A stretch of DNA of 64,000 bases from Sipunculus nudus (lineage: Eukaryota; Annelida; Sipuncula; Golfingiida; Sipunculidae): contig CM049314.1 in NCBI GenBank assembly GCA_026874595.1, forward strand, positions 30,453,729 through 30,517,728, read 5' to 3'. Within the stretch, counting starts at the first letter, position 1. Each line of letters starts with the position of its first letter. Both the position numbers and the translations under genes were made by a program. The notes beneath the pieces were generated by a model that searched no databases, was not told the DNA's origin, and saw only the letters and a list, made by a program, of their open reading frames with translations. Shown here one piece after another: positions 13,401 through 25,359 of this stretch.

Positions 13401-16400
13401 TTATTTTTTTTTTCAGATCTTTAACTACTTTTGTCAGTCTTTGAAAGCCCATGTATCTAGAGCCAAGAAGGAGGGCAGGTGAGGATTACTTTGACCTCCT
13501 GACCTTTTGAAGTAACTATGCCTTTAAAAGGAAATTTATACAGTTCAGCAGTTTAGCAAAGCCTCAGTTTTGTGTAAAGGTGGAAATAGGTGCATGTAAA
13601 GAGGGATACAGTAGTATGGTATTTTTCCTAATGCAGTGTTTCTGAAAAAAAATTTTTTCCAGAATTTAAATTGGGGAACAGTTTTGTTTTTATGTCAGGC
13701 CTGTATGTCAACCAAATAACTCAGCAGTTAACTAACATGAGCTTCAGTGAGGTATTCTTACATGGCTTACATTCAAGAAAGTTTAGGTACACAGCTATCA
13801 CATGCAATCCTGGCCATGCCAGTGAAGAGTTCACTCCTAAGAGCAGTTGGACCATTCATCCCCAATGCCTCAGGTGAATTTGTTGAAAAAAGGGCACGCA
13901 CATATCCTGAAAACAGTTTAGATGGATTTTTATCAAACAGGCTCTGCAATGAATCTAATATTTTTATATGTCCTGGTCATCCATTATGCAAGTCAAAAAG
14001 AAACAAGAGGTTCCAAGGTAGCATGGCATTAGTTGTTATACAAACTTGCCACCAGATATCCTTTTATCTGAAATTTGTTTTTCCAAACAAAAACCTTGTC
14101 CCTCTACACTTTTAGAAAAATAGATTCTACTATAATATGTATTATGAAATATAAAAAAATTGTTTTCCAGATATTCATTTACAAAAAATAAGTCAATTGA
14201 GCTGCTTGGTATATATTTGGTTGTTTCCAGTTAAATTTCACATTGTTTTAATGTTCATAAGCCATTGTCCCTGGATGTAAAAAAAAATATGTTTATTGTG
14301 TAACCTCCCCATTAAGTATGTTGGAAGTAACTGGGTCATGACACATTGTAGATAGCTAATTGTTTACATAGTCTTTGGACCCTAATGGAAAATTACCTAT
14401 AAAAGTGATTCCCCAAGTTCCTGTAAACAGAAAAACTTGAGCTATGCTGCATTAATAACTATGAGTGTTCCCAGGCTTATGTAGACCAGTCTCAGAATAA
14501 ATGACTGGGAAGAGGTAAATGCCTTACCTTGTATATTTTACTCTTTTATGCAAATTCTCAAAGTGAATTTGATCTTTTTTTCAGTTACAATGAAGGTTTG
14601 GTTGACATCATGGCAACTAAGGTTGAAATGGTCAGAGAACCTCGAGAAGTGTTCAAGGAAGCAGCCACACACAATAATACTACAAAGTAAGGAAGCCACA
14701 CACAATATTACTACACAATAAGGCAGCCACACATAACAATACTAAAAAGTAAGGCAGCCACACACAATAATACTATAAAATAAGGCAGCCACACACAATA
14801 ATACTACAAAATAAGGCAGCCACACACAATAATACTACAAAGTAAGAAAGCCACACACAATAATACTACAAAGTAAGAAAGCCACACACAATCATACAAC
14901 AAAGTAAGGCAGCCACTACACAGTAACACTACAAAGTAAGGCAACCACATGCAATAATACTATACAGTAAGGCTACCACATACAATAATAGTATACAGTA
15001 AGGCAACCACATTCAGTTGTACTATACAGTAAGGCAGGAAGGCAGCCAAACTCAGTTAAATTACACAGTAAGACAATCTTACATTTTGTGATGTACTGCT
15101 GTTTTGATTATTCAGTACAGTTAATATTGTTTATTTCAGTATGTTGAAATTTCCCGTAGAGCAGCTATTAAATATAAATATGGACAGTTATAAGTAAAAA
15201 TTAATGTTGAGCTTCCATTAGCTTTATCTACTAGCATGTAGTGTTTAAAAAATATTGACATATTTAAGTGGTTATTTTCAGCCACCTTGTACTCAGCATT
15301 GATAGAGGTATGCCGTGGGACATGGCAGTGACAAGAAGTGAAAACTACTCTGGTCCAGAAGATGGCTTCTATTGTTCCAGACGAGATGTCCGAGGAAAGA
15401 AGCTCTACATCCTGGCAACTCAGAAAGAAGGCTCCTCTCATCAGTTCCGCATTGCAAGGTAATCTCTCAGTAACTGAAAAAAACGCAAATAGCAAATACC
15501 TGTAATTACCGAAAAGGCTTTATCAACCTGCACATAGCAAAGGTTATTGTTTTCACTTTATTCTCTGTGTGTGTGTGTAAGTCTGCAAGATATGTGAAGA
15601 AAGGTATCATGGATGTTATTGAAATTTATCATATAGGTTGTTTTTTTGAAAATGTCCTAGAAGTTCAATTTTGGTGTAAATCCATGCTAAATAACCCTGG
15701 AATGAGTGTTTTATAGGTTTTTGTTTACACTATGACATGCATGTGATTGTATCACAATCTTTGGAGTGTGAGTCATGATGTCACGGAGGACAGTGATGTC
15801 ACTCCATGTGCCATTTCTCTGAAAGGTGTCAGTAAGCTGACGTAATACAAGGTTGGGGGGGGGGGGGCATGGTTGTTGTTTGTTGTGTTTAAAGTCAAGG
15901 ACAGTAAAACCACAATGTCCAGGTTTTTTTTTTTCAAAATATTTTCAATTAAAAAGTTCATAGGACCTTCACAGGTTTAATTTACACTCCAATGCACCAA
16001 CTTTGAACACTATCTTCCATGCAGGGTTTGTGCCACCATATTGGATTTTTATTTTATTTTGAAATGTAATGAAACTGTCTCTTGATACTTCTATTGAAAC
16101 AGTTCCATGTTTTTCCTGAAGTTGTAAGCATCACTGGCTTTCCTTCAAACCTTGATCTGAATCCACTTCAGACTCGTAGATGAAACTTTTTTTCTCATGG
16201 CCAGTCTCTCCACAAAACAATCTTTGAAAAAAATCTTTTTTTTTTATGATCCTTTGTTAACCTTTACACAGCCTAAAGAATATGCATTAAAACTTGTGTG
16301 CAAAGATGTTATCAGATCATTTTATATATTGAGATGTGATATTAATTTGTATCTGACTGTTTTAACAATGCTTGGTTCCATGTGCATAAGTGAATTGTTT

Positions 16401-19400
16401 AAAATCATTGTATGTGTTAAATATTTCAGATGGCCCAGTTTGTATCTCAAATCTTATATATATTTTATGCACCATACATCTCTTCATTTCATTAAAAGTA
16501 AATAAGTCTTGTCGCTCAGTCTGTAGTCACAATTACAGGCCTGCCAAATCACTCTTTAAAAAAAAAAGTCACTGCTTTTTTAAGGATTTAATAAAAATGA
16601 TGCTTATTACTCTTTTTACACTCTTTTTATTTAGCAGCAATCTTTTTGTTTTTACTATTTTTTCAGTGAAAAAATGTTGATATATACTGTCTCTCCTGCT
16701 CTAACAGTCCAGTTAGAACAAGAACGCAACATTTCACAATTTTTGTGTGTGCAAATGTCCAGCATGTTTTACAACTTGTGATAAATTCCCTTATCTTCAT
16801 GCAGGGGGATGTGCAATGTATGTTTCTAACTTTTGGAGCGATTCATATACACATACTAAGTATGAGAGGAACATTTTTATTCAGTTTGTGATAAAAAAAA
16901 TGGGGAATCGATTCTAATTTTACTCTTTTTTCTCTCTTTATTTCAAAGAAGGCTTCTCTTTTTTACCAGAGCATTCACTCTTATTTCCGGTCATTTACTT
17001 TTGGGAGGCATGAATTAGTTATCATGCTTCAAGGCAGAACCTGTCAGGTAGACTTCAGAATATTGTAATAATTGGTATTGCAAAGTGTCAGGTTCATGTA
17101 ATTTCATACTGATTAATATAAATAGTAGATTTAAAGAAACAACAAAGTTATTCTGGCTGATTGAATATATAAGTAGCACAGAAGTGTTCATTTGTGCTTT
17201 ACAGGCCAAATACAGGGGTATCCATGTTTGAAGAGGAGAGGAGTGACCTTATGCAGAAGTATATCAAGGTCAATGCGGAAAAAGCAGGTTTGTGCACAGT
17301 TGTTGTTTATAAGGTCTACCAGGTTTGGTCAGTTGGTTACACAGCGACTATATTAAAAAGAAAGTGTGTATTCTCTGAAAAAGTGCTAACATTGACATAC
17401 TTTACATTTGTGCATGACTGGACACAAAATTTTATGACCTTTATATCTCTACACAGACTTGGAATTTTTCATATCTCCTGCAGTCTAATTTACACAGAGA
17501 AAGAACTCCATAAAAGCTATAGAGATTATTCATGACTGGCACCTTGATGATCAAGCAAATGTATTCCAAATCTTATTATATTATAATATAACATAATTCC
17601 CCCCCCCCCCCCAAAAAAAAATATTAATATAGAATTTACATAAAAAATGTACCCAATTCCTGGAGGAAAAACATTATTTCTGTCTATTTTTCCACAAAAA
17701 AACATGAGGTTGTGTGATTTAAAAAAAAAAACTATTGGCACATTTATGAGCACTGTCAACTTGGCAGTGACGTCACACACAGGGAAATCCCCAGTGACAA
17801 AAAATTCTAGGTCTCAACAAAGCTAAGTATTTCTGACACTGTCAGCCCAAAATTTTCAGGAAGGAAATAAAACTACATGTATTGCTAGATTCAAGTCATT
17901 TCTAAATCTTGCCTGTGACGTCACACTTTGCACCAGCCAATCCCATCAGGGCCAAGTTTCTGTTCTGGATGAAATCTACCCTGCACATAACAAGCCTATG
18001 TGCTATTACGTTAACCAAGCCTGATCCAGACCAGACGCATTCACTTAGATTATCATCAGACTCTTTTTCTTCAACTTTTCCTAAAATAGAAAAATACTGG
18101 ATACAGAACTCTTTTTCTCTATTTGATCTCTTTTAACATTGGTGAAGGACTGGGTGATAGAGACCATTTGGACCTCCATTTCCTTACTGATTGTAACATA
18201 TGCTGTCTTGTTAAAAACAAGTGAAGTCACTTTTTAAAATGTGCACATTTTTTTTTTAATTTTACTTCAGTAAGACATCAGTAGAAAAAAGTAATTTCAA
18301 GCTTTTTCCTTATCACTTTCCCAATTACACAGATTCAACAGGACATCATAAAATTATGGAGTTTATAGGTCATTCAATATTTTTGACATGTTTAGTTTTG
18401 GTATTTGGACCTTCATGAACTTTTATGAGGTTTCCAACTTATATTTCATATTTTAAAATTTACTCTGATACAGAGGCGGGTTGGAAGGACCAGTATGAAA
18501 CCTCCAAGAATTTGTGTATGCATGGACCACATTGTAAGAATGGGCCATCATGCAAAGGTGAGCAAAACGTTACAATTAATCATAAATAAGACTTAACATC
18601 CAGAATAAAATTGTATTTAACTTGTGTTTTGGATATCCCTTTGTTTAACTCTTATTTGCAGTTTTGAAATAACTTTTAATATTTTTTATTATCAAATAAC
18701 TGACTTTATTTTTGTTTTGTATTATTATCCAGGAAGTCCAAAATTACTAGTTTTGCCTGGAAATTATGAGTATTATTACGATTAAGGAAGATCTTAATGT
18801 AATCAGTGATTCTTTAATTATTCTGTAAATTTAGTCGTCACATATTCTGTTAAAAATGTAGTATTTTGTTCAAATCATACAACATTCCAGAGATTTTATA
18901 AAGTATGTGATGCAGAGCATATTAGGTTCACTTCATGCTGTATAGGGAAACTAATCAACTGTACCCCAACAACATGAGTTGTATTTCAGGGGGAATTTTT
19001 ACAGATGGTGCAAATTTGATTACATCAAATGTTGAATATTGTAGACCTATAGTTGTTAATGCTGTGTGTATTTAGCTTGAACACAGAGTCCCATCTTTGT
19101 CATATATGGATTGGGAGAAAAAATTAATGGCTAACCACACTGCTTTGATTATACCAAAATAATGATTTTTATGTTTATAGTTGGAACACGCTGCTATGAA
19201 ATGCATCTGTTATGTGGTGGTATCGTCACCCTCATGTCTTTGTTGGATACGACAATTGCCAAATACGCTGCTGGACTTCAGCTCAGGTCAGTACCAACTT
19301 TCACTTTTATTTATTGTAACAATGGAGGGCTTCTTTGTTGCAAGATTAAATAAACCTTTGTAAATACCAGCTTCTGTGGCTCAGGGGTAGAGCATAGGAC

Positions 19401-22400
19401 TAAAAGCCGGGAGATCGTGAGTTCGAATCTCAGCAGAGGTGGTGAGATTTTGCACGGTCGGCCCCTACCCTGGGGTGAGCGCTCTGCAGGCTTAATGGGA
19501 AGGCTGTGCCCAACGGCTGTGTTTCACTCACAAACAGCATTAAAATATGGAGGCGGTTACCTCAACCAAAAAAAAAAACCTATGTAAATAGGCAGTATAT
19601 TAAACAAATAATAAGCCCAAGCCTTTGTCCTTAACCTTTCATGAGAGGAAAGGGCACTTGTCATTAGCATCAGTAATTTAATTAAATTATGTGGGAACTA
19701 TCGAGTCAGTCTTTATTAATTAAGTTTAAAAATATATATGATATGGTGATTTTTTGTCATTCAAATGAAAGAAGATAAAAAGATTTACAACTGAATCAAC
19801 ATTTAAGCTATAAAAGATTGGAATAGGCTGAGACAAAGCCTAATTACAGTTTACTACCTTTAGTTCATCCTGCTGATCAGTTAACAGAAGCTGCTTAAAA
19901 AGTATAAATATTTGTAGGTAAAATATCTGACAGTGACCTTCTAAGACATGGTTTACTTTGAACCCTCAGAAACTTAATACCTACCCTAACCTCAGCTGGA
20001 TCCATGTTAAAACCAAAGGTTTGTCTTGACAAGGAGGCAAAGGGGGTGTTTCTGATATTACTGGTTGCTGAGTCCCAGTCAGCTTGCATATCCTGCATTT
20101 AGGAACTTTCTTTAATGGAAAAAGGCTGGAACCTTGGGCCTGACAACAGTTGATTCATTATTGTGTGAAGAGTTATCTTATTGATATTAATTCCTGGGGC
20201 ATTACATATCAACTAGTTGGACACAAATTGAAATCCAGTTTTGTGTTTATTTATTTTCACAGTAAAGCAGATTGCACTCTGCGTGTGGTTCGTGTTCAGC
20301 TGACAAATGGAGAGCGAGTGGTTGGCATCAGATACCCAGAACTCCTAATTCCTCAGGTGGAGAAGGATCTCAAGGAACAAAAGACAATCGAGTTCTTTAT
20401 GCAGAAACAGAAGGTATATCACTTTACCTTATGTCCATACACACTTAGACTGGCCCAGTCCATGAAATAGTTATGACTTAATTGTTGCTTCTGACAGAAA
20501 AATCAAACGTTCCCTGCGTTGTCACATTTAGTATCTTGCGGCAACTCATATAACTAATTTGCCACAATCTGACCCTCTGATTGCAAGGACTGGTAATTTT
20601 TGCCGGTTCCTGGACAGTCAGCACCACACATCATCGCCTCGCTGAACTAAGGTCTTCTCCAGTGATGTCAGCAGTGGTCATTCCCAGAATCTTTTTCAAA
20701 ACTAGCATGATTCATTCAGTCATCACCTATTCCGGGCTTCCAATTGGCTACTAATATTCCCACTTAATTTGTCTTAATAGTTTTAGGCCATCGCTTAAGT
20801 TGAGTTCGGCAAGACTTTATAAAACACTATAACCCTCAGCCAGAGTGTTAACATTTATCATTTAAGATGGCCTGTTTAAAACATAATGTAGGCCAAACTC
20901 TGACTCAGCCAAATCAGCGCGAGATATTCAGGTGCACCACGCAACAAGTGCAGTCAAAATGTACAGGCTGCCTGAAACCATCACGATTCGCGAGTCGCAG
21001 TTTGACAGTTAATACACAGGTGCAGACAAATGCTGCCAGCTGCTCTTGTCATCTCGGCAGAAGGAATTTTACTGGACCTGTCGGTACAAAATTGTTGTGA
21101 TAGTGTCTTAAATATGCATTAAACATTTGGCCCATAATATTTGTTCAGCAGACATATATCATAGGACATGAGGTCCATGTGTGGACTACATGAATACATG
21201 ATTTCAATGCGAATGTTACCAAGCAGGTCGAGCTGTGGGACCGCTGTTGGTGTTCTCATAGCAACGATGCCACACACATAAGGCGTGAAGGCCTGATATG
21301 CAAATACGGGGGAATCGTCGGGTCCTTAAAGAGCCTTGTGACGCCTTAATATGCAAATATCAGGGATTCACCATAGAGACTTTACAGGGCTTTTCTGATA
21401 TGAGCTGGCACCGAGTTAATTCTATCGGTACCTGGAATCCCGTTTTATTTTAAGCATTTTATTAGTAAACGCAAATATTAAAGCCCAGGCAGGGCTAATA
21501 CACACTTTGTAAAGCTGAGATGTACATTTCTTTATTGATGAGGTCAACATATATTTTGTTCCCAACTCATTCATTGATACTATTGTAACATTTTAAGGAA
21601 AAGAATTGACCTTTTGGAGATGCAAATAGTAAATTAATCCAAATCAAAATTTTGTTATGGCATACACGTGTTCAAGCATATTCATATTTACCCTGCTCTT
21701 AAGCATTACTAACAAAATCTTTACTTCTTCATAACTCTGAATTTTGTATACATGTGCCCATGTAACCAAACAAAAATCACCAAAATTTTATAAAGCATAC
21801 AAATTTTTTACCATCAAGTGATGAACTGAAAATGTGTACAAACAAGAAAAATCGTTCATTGTTTAAGCACTGGTACTTCTCAGTATTTTATTTGTTTGCT
21901 CTGAAATTTTTCAGATAAACAGCTTACAAAATCACATTAATTTGCATACAGGTTGAGCAGCTGATTAAGTTTGGGCACAAACATGGTAGTTTTGTATCAC
22001 ATCCATGATCCTGTGTTATTTACCATATCATGGGCATGTCATCACTGAATATTAATTAGTCTTGTCCTAATAATTGTTCAGCAGTCGAAAATTAGAGGAT
22101 ATTTGTATATAATTGTCTATGTAAGTTTTTGGTGGTCAAATTATTACAGGGATCAAATCATTAGAATAGATACAATATTTAATGCACTTGTAATAATATA
22201 ATTTTATGCTAATACTAAGAGGGATTTTCCCATCAGGTGTACACAAATATTTCTTTTATTTCCAGAATCAAGCCACCACTGGTGGTGATGCTCCAGCCAC
22301 CAGCATGAGCCCTCAGGATCCTGTCATACACAGCCTGAAATATAAAACAGAGGACTGCACGCCCGTCAATCCTAGGTGTAGGAATAAGGCTCTCACCCCT

Positions 22401-22985
22401 CCAGTCACGATGAAAAACTTCTTCAAACCCATAGTGAAAAAGAACACTGCTGCTCAGAATCAGAGTGATAAAAAGAAAACCCAGGACAAAAATGGAATCC
22501 TGGAGAAGAATGTTGATTCAAAATCTAATGAAAATTTAGGTGCAGCAGTTAAGAGGTCACTAAGTACATCATCAGCTGATTCAAATGGCAGAACCGATTC
22601 TCCTGAATCAAACGCCAATAAAACAGATGTGGACAAATTTAAAGCAGAAACGTTAGCTGTTCATAAGCAAGATGATAGTGGTGATTTTGTGACATTTTCA
22701 TCTCAAAGAAACCAGTCAAAATCTCAGGGAAGCATACATTTTGGAAATAGTCTGGCATCTGCCTCAAAAAGTGGACAGAAAAGGCCACCACCAAAATCAA
22801 AGGATATGCCCAGGACAAAAAAACCAAAGCAAACCAGTATTCTAGCATCACTTGGTAGGAAAAAGAGTGTGAAAGAAGAAACGGAGGTAACTGAGAGGAA
22901 ATGTCCGGTGTGCCAGACAGTATTCCCTAGAGGTCTATTTAATGACGACATTAACAAACATATAGATAATTGTCTCATTGAATGA
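4201..22985 (+). CDS. Strawberry notch / FORGETTER 1-like helicase, 3' part (13 exons, 5' end outside window)
   Basis: Thirteen exons join in one frame with GT-AG borders: 4201-4330, 8843-8928, 9469-9584, 10421-10501, 12779-12913, 13417-13478, 14585-14686, 15282-15458, 17205-17287, 18474-18557, 19181-19286, 20263-20413, 22266-22985. They encode about 677 residues and end in TGA. The protein enters at [16 protein letters not shown], continues through [11 protein letters not shown] (helicase motif VI, QxxGRxxR) and then [27 protein letters not shown], which are hallmarks of the Sbno/FGT1 family of SF2 helicase-like chromatin and transcription coregulators. The Sbno C-terminal domain follows ([29 protein letters not shown], a Cys-rich segment, [13 protein letters not shown]). 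The last exon adds a basic disordered tail, a PIP-box-like motif and a UBZ4-like finger, which I do not recall in vertebrate SBNO1/2. Upstream helicase motifs are not visible in 1-4200, so the preceding intron extends beyond the window. The wording resembles plant FGT1 more than vertebrate SBNO in places, but this is from memory. Confidence 0.93.
4402..4475. repeat. (CT)n microsatellite
   Basis: An interrupted CT dinucleotide run lies about 70 bases into the intron after exon 4201-4330. Confidence 0.95.
4917..5035. mobile_element. Left end of a TTAA-flanked MITE
   Basis: This segment starts TTAA + AGGGACATAATCAGGAG and runs through CAGTTTTGC, CCAGCACACGGTCTCATTTCCT. It is homologous to 48795-48905, the left part of a complete copy. 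The matching right end lies at about 8080-8342, so the two ends are some 3.4 kb apart. Confidence 0.75.
5040..6360. repeat. Two tandem copies (~680 bp) of a dispersed repeat
   Basis: GTCCGTCCGTCC-type sequence is followed by AGATGTCCCCAAAATCTCC at 5158 and again at 5838, and by CATAAGGATTTAATCT at about 5650 and about 6325. The spacing is close to 680 bp. A related copy is at about 30350-30700 (CCATTGTCCGTCGTCCG, ACCATACCGAAAATTGGGTC). It has no coding capacity that I can see. Confidence 0.8.
7110..7230. repeat. Short direct duplication (~70 bp x 2)
   Basis: The string ATGATTGCAACTTTTGCAA followed by ATTCTAATATTTTAACTTAT occurs twice in succession within the first large intron. Confidence 0.8.
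8080..8342. mobile_element. Right end of the TTAA-flanked MITE
   Basis: The sequence from CCAAGTCAGAC through GGCAGGTACAGATTT, AAAGGGAAGAAGCTATTTTT to GATTGGGTACCTTTAA is homologous to 49035-49290 in the complete copy. It ends in TTAA. Confidence 0.75.
8361..8760. repeat. 105-bp minisatellite, about 3.8 copies
   Basis: The anchor ACAAGCATTCC recurs at 8363, 8468, 8573 and 8678, an exact 105-bp period. The units are nearly identical and the last is truncated before ACTTCAG. Because 105 is divisible by 3, one frame stays open across the array (8342-8695), but there is no sign of coding. It lies in the intron just upstream of exon 8843-8928 and immediately after the MITE right end. Confidence 0.97.
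11340..12255. mobile_element. Possible non-autonomous element with ATCGAT-rich ends
   Basis: The left side contains CATAATCGATCATCGG and CGATCGATGATC; the right side contains GTAATCGATAG and CTCGATGATCGGCAC. A similar architecture is seen at 35475-35870. It may be a DNA-transposon derivative, but clean terminal repeats and target duplications were not found. Confidence 0.35.
14585..14686 (+). CDS. Sbno/FGT1-like exon whose 3' end seeds a 31-bp minisatellite
   Basis: The exon encodes [23 protein letters not shown] and then [10 protein letters not shown]. The donor must be AAA|GTAAGG, because the next exon (15282) continues the frame as [13 protein letters not shown]. The last 26 coding bases plus the donor are the first unit of a tandem repeat running to about 15070. 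Reading past the donor gives AAG TAA, so any later donor would place an in-frame stop immediately after the normal exon end. Confidence 0.9.
14661..15075. repeat. 31-bp minisatellite derived from an exon end plus its splice donor
   Basis: The anchor GCCACAC recurs at 14664, 14695, 14726, 14757, 14788, 14819, 14850 and 14881, an exact 31-bp spacing. About five more diverged units follow to about 15070. Unit 1 straddles the coding exon and its donor at 14687. Further units keep GTAAG, for example at 14749, 14842, 14873, 14904, 14936, 14967, 14998, 15029 and 15068. Confidence 0.97.
15855..15868. repeat. Poly-G run
   Basis: A poly-G tract in an intron. Similar G or C homopolymers occur at about 3750, 6537, 17599, 32317, 32707, 33607, 37427 and 48489, and are likely sites of sequencing or assembly length error. 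Confidence 0.85.
19366..19578 (+). mobile_element. tRNA-derived SINE with intact Pol III boxes
   Basis: The A box TGGCTCAGGGG at 19377-19387 and the B box GTTCGAATC at 19421-19429 match tRNA internal promoter consensus sequences. They are followed by a family tail (CACGGTCGGCCCCTACC, GCTGTGCCCAACGGCTGTG, TTTCACTCAC) and an A-rich 3' end. It lies in the intron after exon 19181-19286, in the same orientation as the gene. Near-consensus boxes suggest a younger copy than the one at 1535-1716. Confidence 0.9.
22266..22985 (+). CDS. Terminal exon: disordered tail, PIP-box-like motif and UBZ4-like zinc finger
   Basis: The acceptor is TTTATTTCCAG. The exon encodes 239 residues rich in Ser, Lys and Asn. 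At 22401-22433 the sequence [11 protein letters not shown] has the PIP-box pattern of an aliphatic residue three places before FF. It is close to the C-terminal PCNA-binding motif of DNA polymerase eta (TLESFFKPL), although Gln at position 1 is Pro. A basic stretch ([18 protein letters not shown]) could be a nuclear localisation signal. At 22902-22973 the pattern C-x2-C-x15-H-x3-C, with CPVC, INKHID and NCL, matches the RAD18/SPRTN UBZ4 ubiquitin-binding finger, with about four extra residues in the loop. The exon is contiguous in frame with exon 20263-20413 (KQK-NQATTGG). Confidence 0.88.
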   Translation, partial: NQATTGGDAPATSMSPQDPVIHSLKYKTEDCTPVNPRCRNKALTPPVTMKNFFKPIVKKNTAAQNQSDKKKTQDKNGILEKNVDSKSNENLGAAVKRSLSTSSADSNGRTDSPESNANKTDVDKFKAETLAVHKQDDSGDFVTFSSQRNQSKSQGSIHFGNSLASASKSGQKRPPPKSKDMPRTKKPKQTSILASLGRKKSVKEETEVTERKCPVCQTVFPRGLFNDDINKHIDNCLIE

Positions 22986-25359
22986 AGAAACGCTCAAATA
23001 ATATAGTGTTACAGTGTCTCTATTTATATGCAAAATTTATACATTTTGCTGATAAAAATGCTCAAAAATGTTGATCTTCTGTCTGTGAGGAAAGGCCATT
23101 GGTGGGCTTGGAAATTGTTTGTGGAAATTGGAATTATTATTATTCCAAATATAATGTTGGTCAATGGGATAATTTATTTCACAGAATTGGAAATGCATCT
23201 AGTTTCATAAGAGGTAATCAATGAATTGTGCAAATGTCTTGCATAAGCCTGTTATAAAAATAGTATGGCAGCTACTTTTCATTCTGCTCATCCTATTTTT
23301 CTGTGTGAAGGTAAAATTAGCTTTTTTGTATTCATGAATAAGTTTTCCTTCTTAAACTCCAGAGACGCAGATACTTAGAAACTGTTGCGGTAAACAATTT
23401 TGGAAATCTATAACTAAAAATTTCTTGAATGCTCAAATGTCTGTTTAAATTCCATTTTCTTTTTAAGCAACAGGTAATCTTTATTTTCTCTTCAAATATG
23501 CACCTCCCATCAGTTTTGTTTTTAGAATTATTTCAAACAAAGCACACAAAAAAATTTAATTTATGCGTTTCCGTCTTTTTTTTAGCTAGAAATAATAAAG
23601 ATACCAAGATATTTGATGTAAACTGGAGATTAGGGCATGTAAGATCAAATCAAAATTTGCGATATAAACACATAAACTTGCTCAATGCAAATATTTCTGT
23701 AATGTAAAGCTTATGAATTGCAAGTTTTATAAATTACAAAATGTGCACATGATTATTACCTCCACGCCACCTGTAGGCCACAACTGCAACTATGAGGGAG
23801 CATATTCATTTGACTGGTTGTGTTTTTTTGTTTACTGTTGTCAATAGGTTCTATAACACAGTGACATCTGGTTGCCACAGTTGCAACTACCGCTTCAGAG
23901 AGAGAGAGGAAAAGTAATACTTGCAGCATGGTTTATCTCCACATTTCAAGATATATTCACTCCTGGTTATTGAACATAAAAAAAAAGGAGAAAAATTTGT
24001 ATATGGGCATATCATTATCATGAATAAATGATCAATTTGTTTCAAATTGCTCAAGATAGACAATGTTGTGACACAATTTAACCCACAGCTTGTTATTTCA
24101 AGAAACCCTGCAGATGCCTTGAGTGCAGTTTGAAATTCAAGTTATTTATTCAGAGGACTTATACGTGTAATCATTATACAGTAATTAATATAATGAGAAA
24201 AGTTGTATATAAGAAAATATACATGTATGAAAATCTCATCCAGTGTTGCGTGTTTGTTCAGTAGTGTAACAAAAAAATGTGTAAATGGGGATTCAGTAGA
24301 GGCAATGATATCATCCCCAAGGATTCTTGCATATGATTTAAAACCATTAAAGTGTAATGAAATGTTATTTATTTATTTATTTTGCTTTTATTATTTTATC
24401 AGATTTTAGAAAATTTAAAAGGAGGGAGGAAAGAAATCGTGAAATTTCTTTACAGAACACCTCCAGCAGATATAATATTTGTCGGATCTTTCACTCTGTG
24501 AACTTATGTAATGGTCCAGCATTATGGAATAAAATCCTCTGTCATTTACTCAATCTCGCCAAAGTGGCTGCAGCTAGTGACACCAAATTTTTAGACTGGT
24601 CATGTTAACTTTTGGTGGCATCCTTTATATTTACCTACGTCCTGCAAATCAGGATCTTTACCTTCAATAAGTCAAGAATGTTGACCCTGCAGTTTTCAGG
24701 TCATAACATTATAACACTTTCAAAAAGGCACTGGCCTGATTCTTACTAAAAGTTTTGTCTGTATGCGTTTACAAACGTAATATGCTGTCTGTCCCAGGTA
24801 TTGCTGCTGCAATTAATACACATGGTTTTTAGAATATGGATCCTGTAACCGCTACACATGTATTAAGATCAGCTGGAATCACTCCGTGCATCACTGTGCA
24901 TGAAATTCAGTAAAATTGAAATTGAAAGGTGGAATAACACAGGTAGTTCAACAGGTATATATATTTGTTGAACTATTTTAAATAACTGTTACTAGCATGC
25001 AGTGTTGCACAGAGTGGGGGTAAGAACGATGGGCCTTTTTTTGCTTTGATGCTAATTATTTTAAACAGATATTACTTTTGTTCCAAATACACATTTAATG
25101 TAAAAATGGGTCCCCTGTCGTATATGTTGGAATTGGTAAAAAAGATAGAAAGACACTCCCATAAAACAATATGAATTGGTACTTGCTCCTTATTTATAGT
25201 CACGAGGTTCTGTTTGCGCGTCTCGCAGTTTGGACCCACCACTGTATCCCCAGACAAAGTGCATTATAAGTCAAAAACTAATGGACAGGTTTATTTCATA
25301 TTATGAATACATAGACTAAGGTTATGGGATAATGTATATTCAAATTTGGTTCTTGACCT

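Noticed and set aside
13747-14115. 122-codon open frame inside a helicase intron
   Set aside because: The flanking exons 13417-13478 and 14585-14686 join in phase without it, and it resembles no family that I know.
20867-21100. 77-codon open frame in the last helicase intron
   Set aside because: The helicase exons on both sides join without it, and the region looks like dispersed repeat.
22206-22265. Start codon at 22206 for the PIP/UBZ4 protein as a separate gene
   Set aside because: TTTATTTCCAG just before 22266 is a strong acceptor, and exon 20263-20413 ends in matching phase. The 20 residues before it are hydrophobic intron translation.
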